Source of the DNA: Melieria omissa | Taxonomy: Eukaryota; Arthropoda; Insecta; Diptera; Ulidiidae | DNA length: 64,000 nucleotides | NCBI GenBank assembly: GCA_963971225.1 | Contig: OZ020267.1 | Location: 103,241,729 to 103,305,728, forward strand | Direction of reading: 5' to 3' | Shown here: piece by piece, positions 48,741 to 62,289 of the stretch | Layout: every line of letters starts with the position of its first letter | Position numbering within the stretch: position 1 is the first letter of the stretch | Notes under the pieces: generated by a model | Told to the model about the DNA's origin: nothing | The model's input: the letters and a program-made list of their open reading frames with translations, nothing else | The model's database searches: none | Program-made: the position numbers and the translations under genes

Positions 48741-51700
48741 TGGTAATGCATTAGGATTACGTAATGACAGTAATTAAAATAGAAATAATTCGAAGAAGGA
48801 CAGCTTCTTATACCTCAGAGACCGAGGTCTTTTACCTCTGGAGCTGGAAAAGGAAGAGTTGCGAACACTTGACTTAGGGGTGAGTCCTCCACACGCCAAT
48901 AGTTGATGGTGAATGGAGTTCTGCTGATAAGTTTATTTCGGGGCTAGCACATTAGTCCATCCCACCATGTCTAGAGTATTAAATCTTCCACTCAGAGAGA
49001 ATGCTTATGAAAATTGTCATAAGGAAAGCATTATGTAACAGAGAAGGGGAAAACGATGGAAATAAATGCTTTTTGTAATGCTTAGTACGGTGAAATATTG
49101 TGTCTATGTACGAGTATATGAAATACTTGAGATACGGTGATGAAGTGGTTGTTTGAGGAAGGCATCAGATTGATCAACTATGCGGTTACGGGAATCTGCG
49201 AAAGTGAATCAAGCATTTCAGTATTGTATGTTGCGCCGAGAAGGTAGTGTAGCTGTAGTACTATTTTGAGTCGAGGATCTCCAAATAAGTTTTTGAATGA
49301 AGGCGATAGTACTACACTGTCTTCCTTTTCTTTTTCTTACTCTCTTCTCTAAGCAAAGTAGATCTTTCCAAGCTTTACTGTACTACTTTTTAATATTTAG
49401 AATAAAACCGGGGACCTTCAAAGAATTATTTGAGAGAAGTTGATGGTTCTGCATTGCGCATTACATTTAATTAAAACTCTGCACACTTCCGGCATTGTTG
49501 TTTTTTCATAGCCCGTTGTGACAAAATTGCCCTTTTGTATCGAAAAAAAAAACACATAAATAAAAATAAATAAGTTTTTGAGAGAAGATGATGTTTCTGC
49601 ATTGCATCCCTTCTCTCTTTCCTGATCTTTTCTTCAAGCTCTACAGTTCTTTCAAAGCTGTACGATCTATTTTCTAGCTTTTTGATTTAGAAGATAACAG
49701 AAGAACACTATCCTAACATGTGTCGAAATTTATGAGTAACATTAGGCTCACTTTCTATAAGCTTTAAAATCAGCCCCCATCTTACTTTGCCGTTATATTC
49801 TTACTATCAGTCAACTGCTTACGACAGCACCAAAACAGTATTCACTATACAAATTCCTCCTCCAAATTCCTCGTCCCATTTCCATTATTGTTTTCAATAG
49901 CTTCGAGCTCAAAATAACTGAAATATTACCAGCTCATAAAATTGCAGTTGTTTCAAAATTAGTTTTCAAAGTCATTTATCCACAGCCTCAAGGTCTTGAA
50001 AAACTCGCACACCTCGCTCGACTATTCCCCAACAACTTAACACACAATCTGCCAAAATTAATAGCATCGGCACTGCAGATGCATTTCTCTGATGCCACAC
50101 AAATAAAAAAAAAATTCCACTGCACTCCATGAAATGTTGGACTGTATGAAATTGAGGTGCTTTAACATTTCACTGTATTCAAAAGAAAAATAAATTGCCA
50201 CTACGCGCACAATAAAGAGCGGAAAAAATGGGAAACGCGAAACGTAACGAACAAATTTTAAGCAAAAATCAAAACATTTCGTTAGTGCGTGTTGTATCTA
50301 CTTTCAATTTTTTTTTTGGAAATTTGCTATTTTTTTTTTGTGTGTTGACGTAACACAAAACTGGCAGCAACAAAAACAAACATTTGAAATAATGATCAAT
50401 AAGCAGACGCACTGCCCCACGGGCAGCAATGAGTGAGAGCTACCAAAAAAAAAAAGAAAATACTAAAGAAAAATGTTTAAATGCTTCGTTACTTTGATTT
50501 TGTGGAATGTTTTTTAGACAACATGCGCGATATGTGCGGCTTAATTGAAAATAATCTGCGCATTGATAATCTGCGCCAAAGTGCGCAGCACTAATCGCAC
50601 GTGGGTACAACTTGAGAAGCTCATTAGAGAGTCGATGCGAGTCTTAGATGAAATGGGTATTGTAAAAAATTTGCCAAAGATGTTTTGCTATAGATTATTG
50701 TTTAAAACACGCACATAATCTCAATTAGGAATTGTTCAAAGAGTACTTAAAACATTTAAATAGTTGGAGATACAGTTTAGTTTGGGTGGCTGCTGAAATG
50801 AAAGAAGAACATTATTTTGGGTATATTTTGCCTACATTGATTGATGATCCATTTATTTCTAATCTGATGAATCCAAAAAGCTGTTTCTAATATTATGAAA
50901 TGCAAATATTTGTATTTAAAAAATACGCCCAAAGCTCAATTTTCACTCAACAAAATGAGCCTTAACTCTTTTATTCCCTGAACTGTCATAAATCACATTC
51001 ATTGGAGTATGCAAATATTTACGCACTTTGGCGCCTTTGTTAATTGAACACCCATTATTTATGATAGATGCTTATATACACATTGCTATATATCTCTATT
51101 AATCAATGCTGACACTGCTTCCGTAAATTAGCGCCCAGAAATAAGGCAGTTGCTGTGTGGTCAAACTTGTTGAGCTGAATTGTTGTATTTTAATAGTAAA
51201 ACTTTTATTACAAATTTACAGTTGGCTATAAAATCATTTGATCTGATGAAGATTGTAGCTGCTATAAAAAATTAAAAAAAGACGTTTAACAAATTCAAGT
51301 TTTAATTGCACGTATTGAGAAATTTTTGCACCAGCCATGCGCAGAAATTAATTAGAATTAAACAATTACAATTTAAACTACAATAAAAATATACGACTTG
51401 TAAAGTGAACTGTTTGAGTAGGTAAACAATTAAAAAATGAGTCATTATAGAAAAGTTATTGCGGAACCAATAAAAAGTTTGAATTGGCAACAGCTCGATG
51501 CGAGAGTTTTTTCATACCACCTTTTAGGTAAAGTTTTCATTGAACTACATAATTAAAAAAAACAATATTCATTTTAAATCCATTGAACACAAGATTAGCA
51601 TAGAAGAGAAAGGATTTCTTGTATCGAAAATAAAAATCAATAATTAATTGTAATAACTAATTGTAATATGGCCAAAAATGTAATCACACATTGATTTTTG

Positions 51701-51949
51701 TGATATAAAACACCTAAAAGTTATTTTATTTTTGTTTTTTAAACGTAAATTAATTGCTGGTCACTATTTTCCAACAAAAAAACATTTCCCATTATTTAAA
51801 TCAATAATTATTAATATAATCAAAAAGCCAAAAAATATAATCAATCATTGGTTTCTGTGATTTAAAAAACTTAAAGATAATTTTGTTTTTATTTTTTACA
51901 CAAAAATCAATTGCTGGTCACTATTTTCTAAGAAAAACAATTTTATATA
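48741..51949. other. Intron or intergenic AT-rich DNA, no gene seen
   Basis: No coding exon, RNA gene or clear element end. A segment near 49.46 kb (TTAAAACTCTGCACACTTCC) repeats one near 46.36 kb, a local dispersed duplication. Confidence 0.3.
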
Positions 51950-52859
51950 TCAGGTGTACAACTTTGCTTCCGCCGTTTTCCGATAGGTGGCTGTACCGGC
52001 TGAGGCTGGTTGACATACATAGATGGTAATGCCTTTAAAGTGAGTGTGGACAGTGCCTAACGAATTGTCATCGCCGTCTCAGTGACAGTTGTTCTTGTTT
52101 TCGTATTATTCACGCTCGAAAATGTCCGTTTATGTGCCCAATTCTCGCCATTTGCGGGAAGTTTTACTTTTCTGTTACAATTCGAAAAAAAATGCAGCTG
52201 AAGCGCATCGAATGCTCTCAGAAACTTACGGTGATGCTGCTCTGAGTGAAAGAACGTGTCGGGAGTGGTTTCAACGTTTTAAAAATGGTGATTTCGATGT
52301 CGAAGACAAACATGGTGGTGGAAGAGAAAAAACCTTCAAAGATGAACAACTAGAAGCATTGCTTGATGAAGATTCGTGCCAAACCCAAGAAGAGCTTGCC
52401 GAATCGTTGGGAGTGAGTCAGCAAGCCATTTCAAAACGTCTCAAGGCCCTGGGCATGATTCAGAAAGAAGGAAACTGGGTGCCGTACGAGTTGAAACCGA
52501 GGGCAATGCTCGGCCTCACGTCGCAAAAGTGATCAAAAAGTACCTGGAAACGCTGAAATGGGAAGTCTTGCCCCACCCGCCGTATTCCCCAGATGTCGGC
52601 CCTTCTGACTTCCACCTATTCCGTTCGATGGCACACGGCCTGGCAGATCAACATTTTCAATCCTTCGAAGAATTGGAAAAATGGATTGCTTCATGGATAG
52701 CGTCAAAAGAGGACTCCTTTTTGCCGGAAATTGCCGGAAAGATGGGAGAAAGTTGTCGCTAGCGACGGACAATACTTTGAATAATACATCTGTAAGCACT
52801 TTTTCGCAATAAAGCTTTTAATTTTGGAAAAAACGGCGGAAGCAAAGTTGTACACCTGA
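51950..52859 (+). mobile_element. Mariner element with internal deletion
   Basis: TA-flanked, with near-perfect inverted ends TCAGGTGTACAACTTTGC on both sides (inner part GCGGAAGC). At 910 bp it lacks about 400 bp of the usual length, all from the catalytic region of the transposase. Confidence 0.88.
52122..52762 (+). pseudogene. Mariner transposase, catalytic core deleted
   Basis: From the ATG at 52122 (MSVYVPNSRHLRE) the DNA-binding half is intact for about 125 residues, including two helix-turn-helix regions (LSERTCREWFQRFKNGDFDV; ESLGVSQQAISKRLKALG). After VPYELKPR the sequence jumps, with a frameshift, to NARPHVAK, then continues in another frame through YSPDVGPSDFHLF to the end. The first two catalytic Asp residues are absent and only the third remains. 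It could still encode a DNA-binding fragment of about 137 residues. Confidence 0.85.
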
Positions 52860-53339
52860 TAATTTAAATCAATATTTGATCTATATTTGTGTGATCCAAA
52901 TATTTAAAAATATGGTTTTATTTTTCTTCACATAAATCAATTAAGGATTGTACCGAAAAGAAACTGCTCACTTTTAGTTCAATATTTCTCTTTCTAAAAA
53001 AATACTTTTCCGTTAAAAACACCAACTCAACCATACTATTTCTCAGTTAAAAACATCTACAAATATATAAAAAATATTGATTATAAAATGGTTTTTTAAT
53101 ACAAAATATGCATTTAAACTTGGATGTTATGTGCTTAGAAAAAGCAAACAACTAATTTTTAAAGAAAAAATCCATGATTTATGATCAATAACTTACTTGC
53201 AAAACCAAAAATATCAATAAATTATTTATCATTACTTTTTCAATCAATCACCAACAACTTTTTGTGTACTCAAAACCAAGAACTAGTCAGTCATCGCAGA
53301 TTTACTGATGGTATCAGGAATATAAATAATTTGTTTATA

Positions 53340-53450
53340 GCTCAATAATTTATAGATCAATGATTGAATCAATCATTTATAGATCAATGATTGAATCAAT
53401 AATTTATAGATTAATGATTGAATAAATAATTTATATATATATTGATCAAC
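53340..53450. repeat. ~30-bp tandem repeat
   Basis: Repeats of AATTTATAGATCAATGATTGAATCA, three to four imperfect units. Each contains a TGATTGAATCA-type near palindrome. Confidence 0.6.
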
Positions 53451-53949
53451 GATTAATTCATTCTCGCGTGAAAAGAAAAGTCAATGAATGATTAGTCCTG
53501 TTAACTAAAAAACCAAAAAAAAAAATAGTTATGGTCAAAACAAACACAAATTCATCTCATATTTTTTTAAATAAAAAAAACATTTATCTAAATTTTTTAA
53601 CAATTTATTTATTTATTCGTTCAATTAATAAATAGTTTTGTATTCAATTAAAACTAAAAATTTGTTATGATGGCGGTTTTTAAATGATAAAATAAATAAA
53701 TGAATTATGATGGCAGTAAAAAAATATCCAACTTAACCTAAACATCAGTTATTGATGAAATTTTTTAAGTCAATAAATATGAATCATTAATCATTAGGAA
53801 TAATATTTGTTTTAACCAAAAGTAAAAATCAATAAATGAAGTTCTGTTGAGAAAAAATTAATTAGGATAGCAACAAAATCACATTTTCTATCAAAACTAA
53901 TTATGAATCATTCATGTTTATTCAATGAAATATCAAATAATGATTTTTA

Positions 53950-54262
53950 ATCAAGGAAATATTAATCAATGATCTTCATTCAATGAAATATTAATCAACG
54001 ATTTTCATTCAATGAAATATCAATCAATGATTTTAATTTTTAATATTTGTAATTTAAAAAATTTTTTATTTGAAATAAGAAACATTCATATTTGGATCAA
54101 TATATAATTTAAACATTGGTCGCTATTTTTATTACTGAAAACCAATATTCAAATTGGAAATATCAATCAAGGATCTTTAGTCAATGACATATTAAACAAT
54201 GATCTTCATTCAAAGAAATATTAATCAACGATCTTCATTCAATGAAATATTGAACAATGACC
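53950..54262. repeat. 29-bp imperfect tandem repeats
   Basis: Units of the form TCAATGAAATATTAATCA plus ACGATCTTCAT occur three times near 53.95-54.05 kb and again near 54.16-54.26 kb. Noncoding. Confidence 0.6.
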
Positions 54263-54386
54263 TTTATTTTTTATTCTTCTTTCTATTCTTTTATTTATTA
54301 GATTTTTGATTTGAAATAAGAAAATTCATAATTGGCTAAAAAAAACAATATTCTATAATTTGATGCTATTTTATTCAGTTAATATA

Positions 54387-54628
54387 CAGTGGCTCAATCA
54401 CATAATCGGACAAGCTTCATTCCTTTGCACTGAAGGCTGAAATGATTGGTTGTGTGTGCACCTTGGCTATGGAGTTGGAAAAGCATTGAATTTGTTTTAT
54501 AAATTAGATAGATGAGACAACAACAAAGCGAACGAGGTGTATATTGACGTAAAATTCAAACTTTTCGGGGGTCAAATCACGCATTTAGCAAAGGAATGAA
54601 GCTTGTCCGATTAGCGATTAAGCCACTG
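54387..54628. mobile_element. Tc1-type MITE
   Basis: TA-flanked 242-bp element. The inverted ends are about 42 bp, beginning CAGTGGCTCAATCAC and CAGTGGCTTAATCGC, with CGGACAAGCTTCATTCCTTT identical on both sides. No coding content. Confidence 0.85.
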
Positions 54629-57600
54629 TATAAATAAGAATAATGCCTAAAACCTTTTCAATTGATAGAAAGAGATATATTTTTAACAATAAAATCTTGG
54701 CCCAAAATTTTCACTTTTTAACTTACTACATTTTGTTGTATTTTTCTAATATTTTTCTAAGTGTATTGTTTTCATTAAGAATTTTTGAAATAAATATGAA
54801 AATAATAAAAATAATTCATACAGATCGCCGCTAAAAAGTTTAATTGTTCAACAAAACAATAATTTCAACAAGATTTAATGTCTCTCTGGCACCAGTGTCT
54901 GCCTACACATTTCGACAAATATTTTTAGAAATGTTTTGAATACTTTTTTATGTCCCACCTTATCCACTCGCTGCATATTGCTATATTAGTTATACTTTGT
55001 GTGTTATTATTTCGAGTCGCCTGTCTTCAAAGGAATTTGCACACAAATCTATTAAAATTCCACAGACATCTGCTCGTAGCCGATATTACCAAACTGCCTC
55101 ATGCCATGCGGCACATTCGGCAACGTGTGCGTAACATACGGTCAATTTAGCATAAGTCAAGCGAATTTTCATTTTTAGAAACTACAAAAACCACCAAAGT
55201 AACAACAACAAAAGCCACAACCGCAAGTGTTTACTTAGTAAATAGCGGTATTTGTTCAGTAAACATACAACAACATTTTTCTTTTTCTGTATGACACAGA
55301 AAAAAGTGAATATTTTGCAAGTGTTCCGCGTGTCTTTGATACAATTAAATGGGCTACGCGGCGTCCCAGAAACCGTCAAAAAAATTGAATAATTTTCGTG
55401 AAACACACAAATGTCGGACAATGGAAAATTGTATGGCACAGAGTTGGCAGTAAAACCAACACAAAAACAATGCTAAATTGTTCATTTTTTAGAAGGAAAG
55501 AATTTATATGCGACACATTGAACTGTACGACCGCTGTCGGTTTAAATTAATAAAGACTAATTGAATTTGAGAAAAAATCTTATCGTCGAAATGTGGAAAC
55601 GCTTAATGGTGCATTCTATGGGCGCTGACATAACGAGTTGGTAGTAAATATTTAAGATTTGTGTTTGTGCTGAAAGCTTATTAGCCTTCAATGTCAGAGT
55701 AGGTTTTTGTAGGACAAATTTATGATTTGTTTTGATCTTCCGAAGCATGTCATTTGTCACAATGTGGAGAAATTATGAACTTGTGCCAGATGCTAAGTTT
55801 TCGTTAAGGCGAGTGGTGGCAGGTGATTTCAAGTGAAATGAAGTGGAATATTTTGAAGAAGGAATGGTGATGAAAAGGAATTGACATAAGGAAAAATGAC
55901 TTTAGAGTTTGAGTTGATGACAGTTTGGTTGTTTTGCTGGGATATTGAGAAATCTGGAGGCCATATGCTCCAGAGAGGAGTGAATAAGGAAAAAACAATT
56001 GAGAAATCTATCAAGAAATATTAAGAAATCTTACTAGGTTTCGTAAGGAGCGCAAATGGGTTCAATGAATGAGCGGACTCAAGTTCGATTGGTTGCGGTA
56101 GCACAATGGGCCTTGATGACCTAAGTGGGCTCTGCCTGGGGCAGATACTTCTAGCTATAGAAGTGGTGGTAAATAAGTACAGAACGAAGAATTGGAGTAC
56201 ACTCAGTAGTTTGTTGAAAGATCCTATAAATGTGTCTCTTGTAGGTTCCAATTTCAATTTTTGCTACTGTTTGATACAATCACTGGTACTATTTCATTCT
56301 CACAAGAAGAGTATCCATGGTGGTCATTTGGCAGATATTGTGTTCTATTTTCATGCAAATAAAAATTACATCACTGTTTTGTTTCCGAAAATATTTGGGT
56401 TTTTGTGACAATGCGAAATGCAAAAGCAACAAAGTGAGTCCACTTTTGATGTTAAAGAACCCTTGATGTTAAAATACACACAATAAGCAAACAAGCAACA
56501 AAGAAAGACCACTTTCGATATAGTTGGAGCCTTCTTGAAGACTTTAATAGCAACCTGACTGAAAAAAATCCAAACAATATGCAGAAAAAACCAAGAGAGA
56601 TCACTTTTGATGTGGTTGCAGCCTTCTTGAGGGCTTAAATTACAATTTGACTGAAAAAAGACAAACAATATGCAGAAGAAACCAAGAGAGATCACTTTCG
56701 ATGTGGTTGCAGCCTTCTTGAGGGCTTTAATAGCAGCCTGACTGCTTTGTTCCAGGGAAATTGTGTTCTTTTCATAGAAACAGGGCTCTAAAGATGGCTA
56801 ATACTTCTCCTTGAAAGATGCTCTAGAAGTCTATAAGACAAAGACTGTCCTTCAGGGGTGGATTCAAGTACACTACAATACCCTCTGCCCTACGATAGAT
56901 GAATTCTGGCACCCTCCCATACTCTGTCATCTATTCAATTTATCGATATATCATCGCCTGTGTGAAAGCATATTCACACACATACATATACACACACGAT
57001 TTTCTGCCACTTACTCGTCATACGTAATTTTTCCTACCGAAACTATGATATTTCATTTACTTTCAATTTTGCCATAACACTTGTTTCGTCAGCGTTATGC
57101 ACAGTTCGATTGCTTTTATACCTTTCAAAAAATTGGCCAATGGCCAAATTGGCTTTTACATGAAATTGCAATCTGGCCTATAGTTGAATTTTGTTATGTG
57201 AGTATTTTTACAACAACAACAAACTTTTACTGGCCAACTATTCACATTCACCATGTGAGAAATCAATCAAAACCAACTTGACAGCAGAGGCTTCTCGAAT
57301 GCTCCCGTCAATTGTGGCAATCGCATTGTCTGATCTCGACGTAGACTCGAATAATTCACCCGCACGTGGCTGCACTGCACTGCCATTGATGACAAGGCAG
57401 CGGAGGCATATCGTCGGCCGATTTTATCCAACCAACTAAGTCAATAAATTCCCACACACCTTTCCCCTGGCCGTGTGTTGCGCTGCGTGTCTGTGGTTGA
57501 TGCATCGGCCACTTAAACGCCGCAACGTACCCACTTGACGCGCTGTCAACACACACCCACCCATCCACCGAAGTCTGCAACCGCATCGCTTCGAACCGTT

Positions 57601-60173
57601 ATGGTTGCCATAAATTCGTTTGATTGTTGACATTTGCTGCAAGCGAACAATTTCGCCCAAATGCGATCGTCGGCATTGCGATTGCGATCGCCCAAGTGCG
57701 ATGTGTCAATTTGTGTCAAATTTTATTTGTCTTCTCATATCTCACGAGTGTCTCGCGTTTTTGTTGTTGTTGTAGTGCGCCGGGTGTCAACAATTTAATT
57801 ATTTCATTAGAAAACTAAAAAATTGCTTTGAGCGCCACGCTGCTGCACCGCAACGCATTAATGGTGTTAACGATGTTGCTGCCGGCTGTTGGCTCTGTCG
57901 GCGATGACAGTGCAATTCAGTCGGCCGTCCATATTTCAGTTTATATTTATGCGCATTTGCAACTAAACGTTTGATCGTTTGTAAAACATTTTGTAACAGA
58001 ATTTTCATTAATTAACTGTGTGTGGGTGTTGAGAGTTTATTGGCGCTATGAGAATTTCAGCGCGCGCTCGCACATTTGGCGCATTCGAAGATTGCTTTTC
58101 TATGTGTGTGTGTGTGTGGGTGTCGGTTTGTGAATTGGTGTATTCGTGGGCGTTAATTGTTGGGTAATTAGGCATGGAATTTGGGTGTTGCGACTTCTTG
58201 GAAATTTATGCACTTCGATGACTTGTGTGAATGGTGCTTATTGATATGGACTTGAATTGAACGATTAAGTGTTGGTAGAAAGAAATTTATGAATGAAGAT
58301 TTGGAAATTTTGCAACATTGATATTTTATTATATTTCTATAGACATTATGACAAAACGAATGTTTTGTTTACAATACAAATATTTGTAGAAAAAAGTGAT
58401 ATATTAAGTTGACTGCAATTGAATTGAGAGTTGATAGAAAGAAATTTATGAATGGAGATTAGGAAATTTTGCAAGATTAATATTAAATTTTCAATTATTT
58501 AAATGAATTATATGTCTAGTCAAAGCGTAGTTTTCTCATTCAAAATTTTGTCACTTGTGTGTAATTATAAAAACTTGTAAATTATTAGAAAAAAATCCCC
58601 AATACGAATACGAAATATATGCGATGCTCCAAGTGCTAAACGCAGACACATTTTATTCACTTATCGTAATTGACCTAAAAATTTGAGCTTTCGTACAAAG
58701 TGGCAGTTCTTGTAGTTATTGTTGTTCTATTAAATTGAGCCTTAACAATTAATTTCAAATTTCAGCAGCAATTTGCCAAAAACTAAATTGCATGCAACCC
58801 GCTGCGCTGAACCGTTGAGCGAGCGCGATTTTGTTGCTTTCCTTTTTGGAAATCAATTTCTCACAAAGCCTTTTTTGGAACAATGCCTACCGCCATGGAC
58901 CACACACACACACCTAAACCAACATAAACACACACAAACACACATAATTGCACATTACAGCGAAAAATTGTCGATATTTATTTTGCTTGTATGTAAAAGT
59001 GCCCGCTGGCCAGGCGCAACGAGCCGCAGACATTGGGCCGTTTCAATGTTGCCAAATCGCATAAATCTTAATTAAAGTATTTGGCGCGCGCAAGTCAAAT
59101 GGCTGCGCATTCACATTGAATGTCTTCATTGCATTGCATTGAGCTTTGAAATTGTATGCTTATTTACGTTACTTTTCAATTGAGTTTGTGTGTTCGCATA
59201 GCGTACGGGGCGGCAATTTTTGCAAAGCTAAAGTGAAGAAAAAAGAAATTAGAAATAAGATAGAACAAATATTTCTACCAAATAAAAGAAGAAAGATAGA
59301 AATTTTTTTAACAGACAGCAGCGTTTGAGAGCGCCAAGTGCGCCAACATTTTATTGAAAGTGGAAATGTATTTCCGCAACTATTTCGGTCCACTTTGCAG
59401 CGCACTTGAAATGGCGCACAGCTTCAAGTGAACTCAATGCCGGCGACGCACTTGTAGAACTCTTGGCATGACCCAATTATCGGCCGATAATTAGCCCCGA
59501 AACATGGCAATGCATACAACAACTATTGACTCTTGGTTGCTATTAAAGTATTAAAGTATCTGGTAACTGATAGCAACGAAAATGTGTTAAAATTCGAAAG
59601 TGGTTCTTTGCTGGATTGCGCCAAAGTCAATGAGCTGCTTTGGGTTGTGTTGTTGTTGTGCAGTGCACACACACACACATGTGTTGTAATTGTATAATGA
59701 CAGACCGATGAGTTATTAAAAAGACATTAGCAACAAATTTTGTGAGTTTTGGTATCTGTGGCTATAAATTGTGGCATGCAGTTTGGAAATTTCAGATTTT
59801 TTTTTACAAAAGTTGTAAGTGGAAATTAAGAAATTGCTTGGGGTTTAAGTTGTGCTTCTCTTTCGATTGCTCGATTTTGAAATTTATGAAAAAAGTGGAA
59901 GAAATTGAAATGAATGTGGTAGCTAAAAGCTGTAAATGTCGAAGCTGAAAATTGACATTGAATTTATGTGGACAAATCTCAAAAATTATTTAAAAACGCA
60001 ATAAAACAGCGACTTGAGAAAGAAAAATCTCGTGTGTATGAAAATTCTTCGGGTCCGGGAAAAACATCACAAATTTTAATGAGTTATATTATTTTCTTTA
60101 AAAGTAGATTTTTGGAAAAAAAAATTACCTTATACCTTTCTCAATGAAAATTAAATTAAAACTATAAATCAAA
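54629..60173. other. Intron or intergenic DNA, mixed composition
   Basis: No confident gene. A 66-codon open frame at 54950..55150 has a hydrophobic start but a poor start context. Between about 57.0 and 59.6 kb the DNA is GC-richer and free of recognisable transposons, with CA/GT runs at 58.10, 58.91 and 59.67 kb, which would suit cis-regulatory sequence. Confidence 0.3.
56490..56755. repeat. ~91-bp tandem repeat, 3 copies
   Basis: CCTTCTTGA recurs near 56530, 56622 and 56713 inside units containing GATCACTTTCGATGTGGTTG and CAAACAATATGCAGAA. The last two units are nearly identical. Confidence 0.75.
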
Positions 60174-60221
60174 ATGGAGAAAATATCACGAACTTGGCTT
60201 TTGCTAGTATTGCTGCATTTG
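60174..60221 (+). CDS. Candidate signal-peptide exon of an unidentified gene
   Basis: A start in a near-ideal fly context (CAAAATGG) opens 16 codons, MEKISRTWLLLVLLHL, ending exactly at a consensus donor G/GTAAGT in phase 0. This looks like the first coding exon of a secreted protein. Its phase does not fit exon 2 of the ADAMTS-like gene, so it is not an alternative start for that gene's known splice. No partner exon was found before the window ends, and a mariner lies in the putative intron. Chance is possible for so short an exon. Confidence 0.35.
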
Positions 60222-60606
60222 GTAAGTTTTAGTTTCATACTAAAGCCTTAACATTTTTAAAAAGTTGCTTTAAATTTAAATAAATTAATTTTTATTATTA
60301 TTATTATTATTATTGCTTAATTAATATAATTTTTAGTTTAATTTAAGAATTATTAAATTATTATTTAAATTATTTAAATGGTATTATAATTTTATTTTAA
60401 TTATTAAAATTGTTTTATTTTTGTAAACAAATCCCTCAAGTGATTTGTTTAAAATTTTGTGGTGAAGAAGCTTTCAAATTTCAATTCATTTTCATTACTA
60501 TTCATCCCTTAGAAGAATTAATGTAAAAAAATTTTAAGTTAATAAGAAAAATATCAGGGGGTGTTGATGGTAGCGGCTCTAGAGAACGTATCAAGAAACA
60601 ATAATA

Positions 60607-61880
60607 ACACTTCGTTCAATAATGTGTGTGACTAACTAATTAAAACACATTTTTTTGCCAAAATTCGTTTTTATTCATCAACATAGTCCCCTTTTAGGGA
60701 GATACAATCATTCCAACGCTTTTCCAATCTTTCGATACCGCCTTTGTAGAACGATTTTTCTTTGCCTTCAAAATAGGCGTTAGTTTCGGCGATTACTTCA
60801 TCATTTGAGCCAAATCTCTTACCACGGAGCATCTTTTTGAGGTCTGCGAAGAGCCAGTAGTCGCTGGGGGCCAGATCTGGAGAATACGGGGGATGAGGAA
60901 GCAATTCGAAGCCCAATTCATACATTTTTGCCATCGTTTTCATCGACTTGGTGAAACAACACTTTTTTCTTCTTCATATGGGGCCGCTTAATCGCGATTT
61001 CTTCTTTCAAACGTTCCAACAACGCTATATAATAGTCGCTATTGATTGTTTTCCCTTTCTCAAGATAGTCGATGAATATTATTCCGTGCACATCCCAAAA
61101 TACTGACGCCATAACCTTGCCAGCCGATGTTTGTGCCTTTGGACGCTTTGGGCGGCGTTCACCGGTTGCATGCCACTCAGCAGACTGCCGATTTGACTCT
61201 GGAGTGAAATGGTGGATCCATGTTTCATCCATTGTGATGTACCGACGCAAAAACTCCGACTTGTTGCGCGTAAACATGTCCAAACAGCTCTTTGAATCAT
61301 CGATTCGTTGTTGTTTTTGCTCCGGTGTGAGCAAACGCGGTACCCATTTCGAAAACACCTTTTTCATAACCAAATGTTCGTGTATTATGGTGTGTACACT
61401 GCCTGCTGATATCTTTAGAATGCCAGCAATCTCCCCCACTTTCACTTTACGGTCGGACATAATGATTTTCAGTGTTTTTTCAACGTTTTCCGGAATAACA
61501 GCGTCATTTGGCCGTCCAGTAGATGGAATGTCATCGGTGTCTGTACGACCACGTTTGAAATCGGCATACCAATAACAAATGGTTCTTTTTGATGGAGCAG
61601 AGTCCGAATAATGTTTTTCAAGTCATTCCTGGCATTGAACAGTATTTTTTTTCATTAAAAAACAATGATAAATCAGCACACGGAATTGCTTTGAATTCAT
61701 TTTTTTTTTAAAACTCAAAAGTAGTGTCACTTAAAGCACTGTAACTTGTAAACTAATGGTCGGATTGACATATAATTTTGACAGTAAGCCTAAAAAGGTT
61801 CACAATTTCGAAAAAAAATATTGATTTAGTATTAGTGCCGCCATCTATGTGTCAGTCACACACATTATTGAACGAAGTGT
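60607..61880 (-). mobile_element. Near full-length mariner element
   Basis: TA-flanked, 1,274 bp, with inverted ends ACACTTCGTTCAATAATGTG on both sides. It is the most complete mariner here, but its transposase gene carries two lesions. Confidence 0.9.
60671..61700 (-). pseudogene. Mariner transposase with stop and core deletion
   Basis: Minus-strand coding from an ATG at about 61699 (MNSKQFRVLIYHC). A TGA interrupts codon 26; the frame then stays open through the DNA-binding half and the first catalytic Asp (TMDETWIHHF). Near 60940 the sequence jumps from VLFHQ to a shifted frame: a gap of roughly 20 nt has removed the second catalytic Asp segment. The third Asp region (YSPDLAPSDYWLF) and C-terminus follow in the new frame, ending at 60671. 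Confidence 0.88.
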
Positions 61881-62289
61881 TATACAAGATACGATTTCCT
61901 TAATTACTAAAACTGAGGTCTTTTACAATTCAGGCTTCAGGTAAGAAAAGGGTGTATGAGGCGCATGCTGCACTGCCATTCGGAGTCTCAAATGGTTCAT
62001 AGTACATCCCTTCTTGAAGACAGTAAGATTGAGATGAATAGAGATGGAACTAGTTACAATGCGTAATTTTTCTCAAAATGTGAGTATCTGAAATAGCAAA
62101 ACGAAATTTGATATGAACAGTATATAGAAATTTATAGAATTCGCACCGTATTGAAACTAGAGGTGGTTCACTAAATTTTAACACAGATCTAGTAGTTTAA
62201 GCGTGATGCCTTCACTATGCTTTAAACTTGATAACCAGAAACCTTAAATGTAGATATACCAGATAAAGTAAAGTAGGCATCTTCTTATT

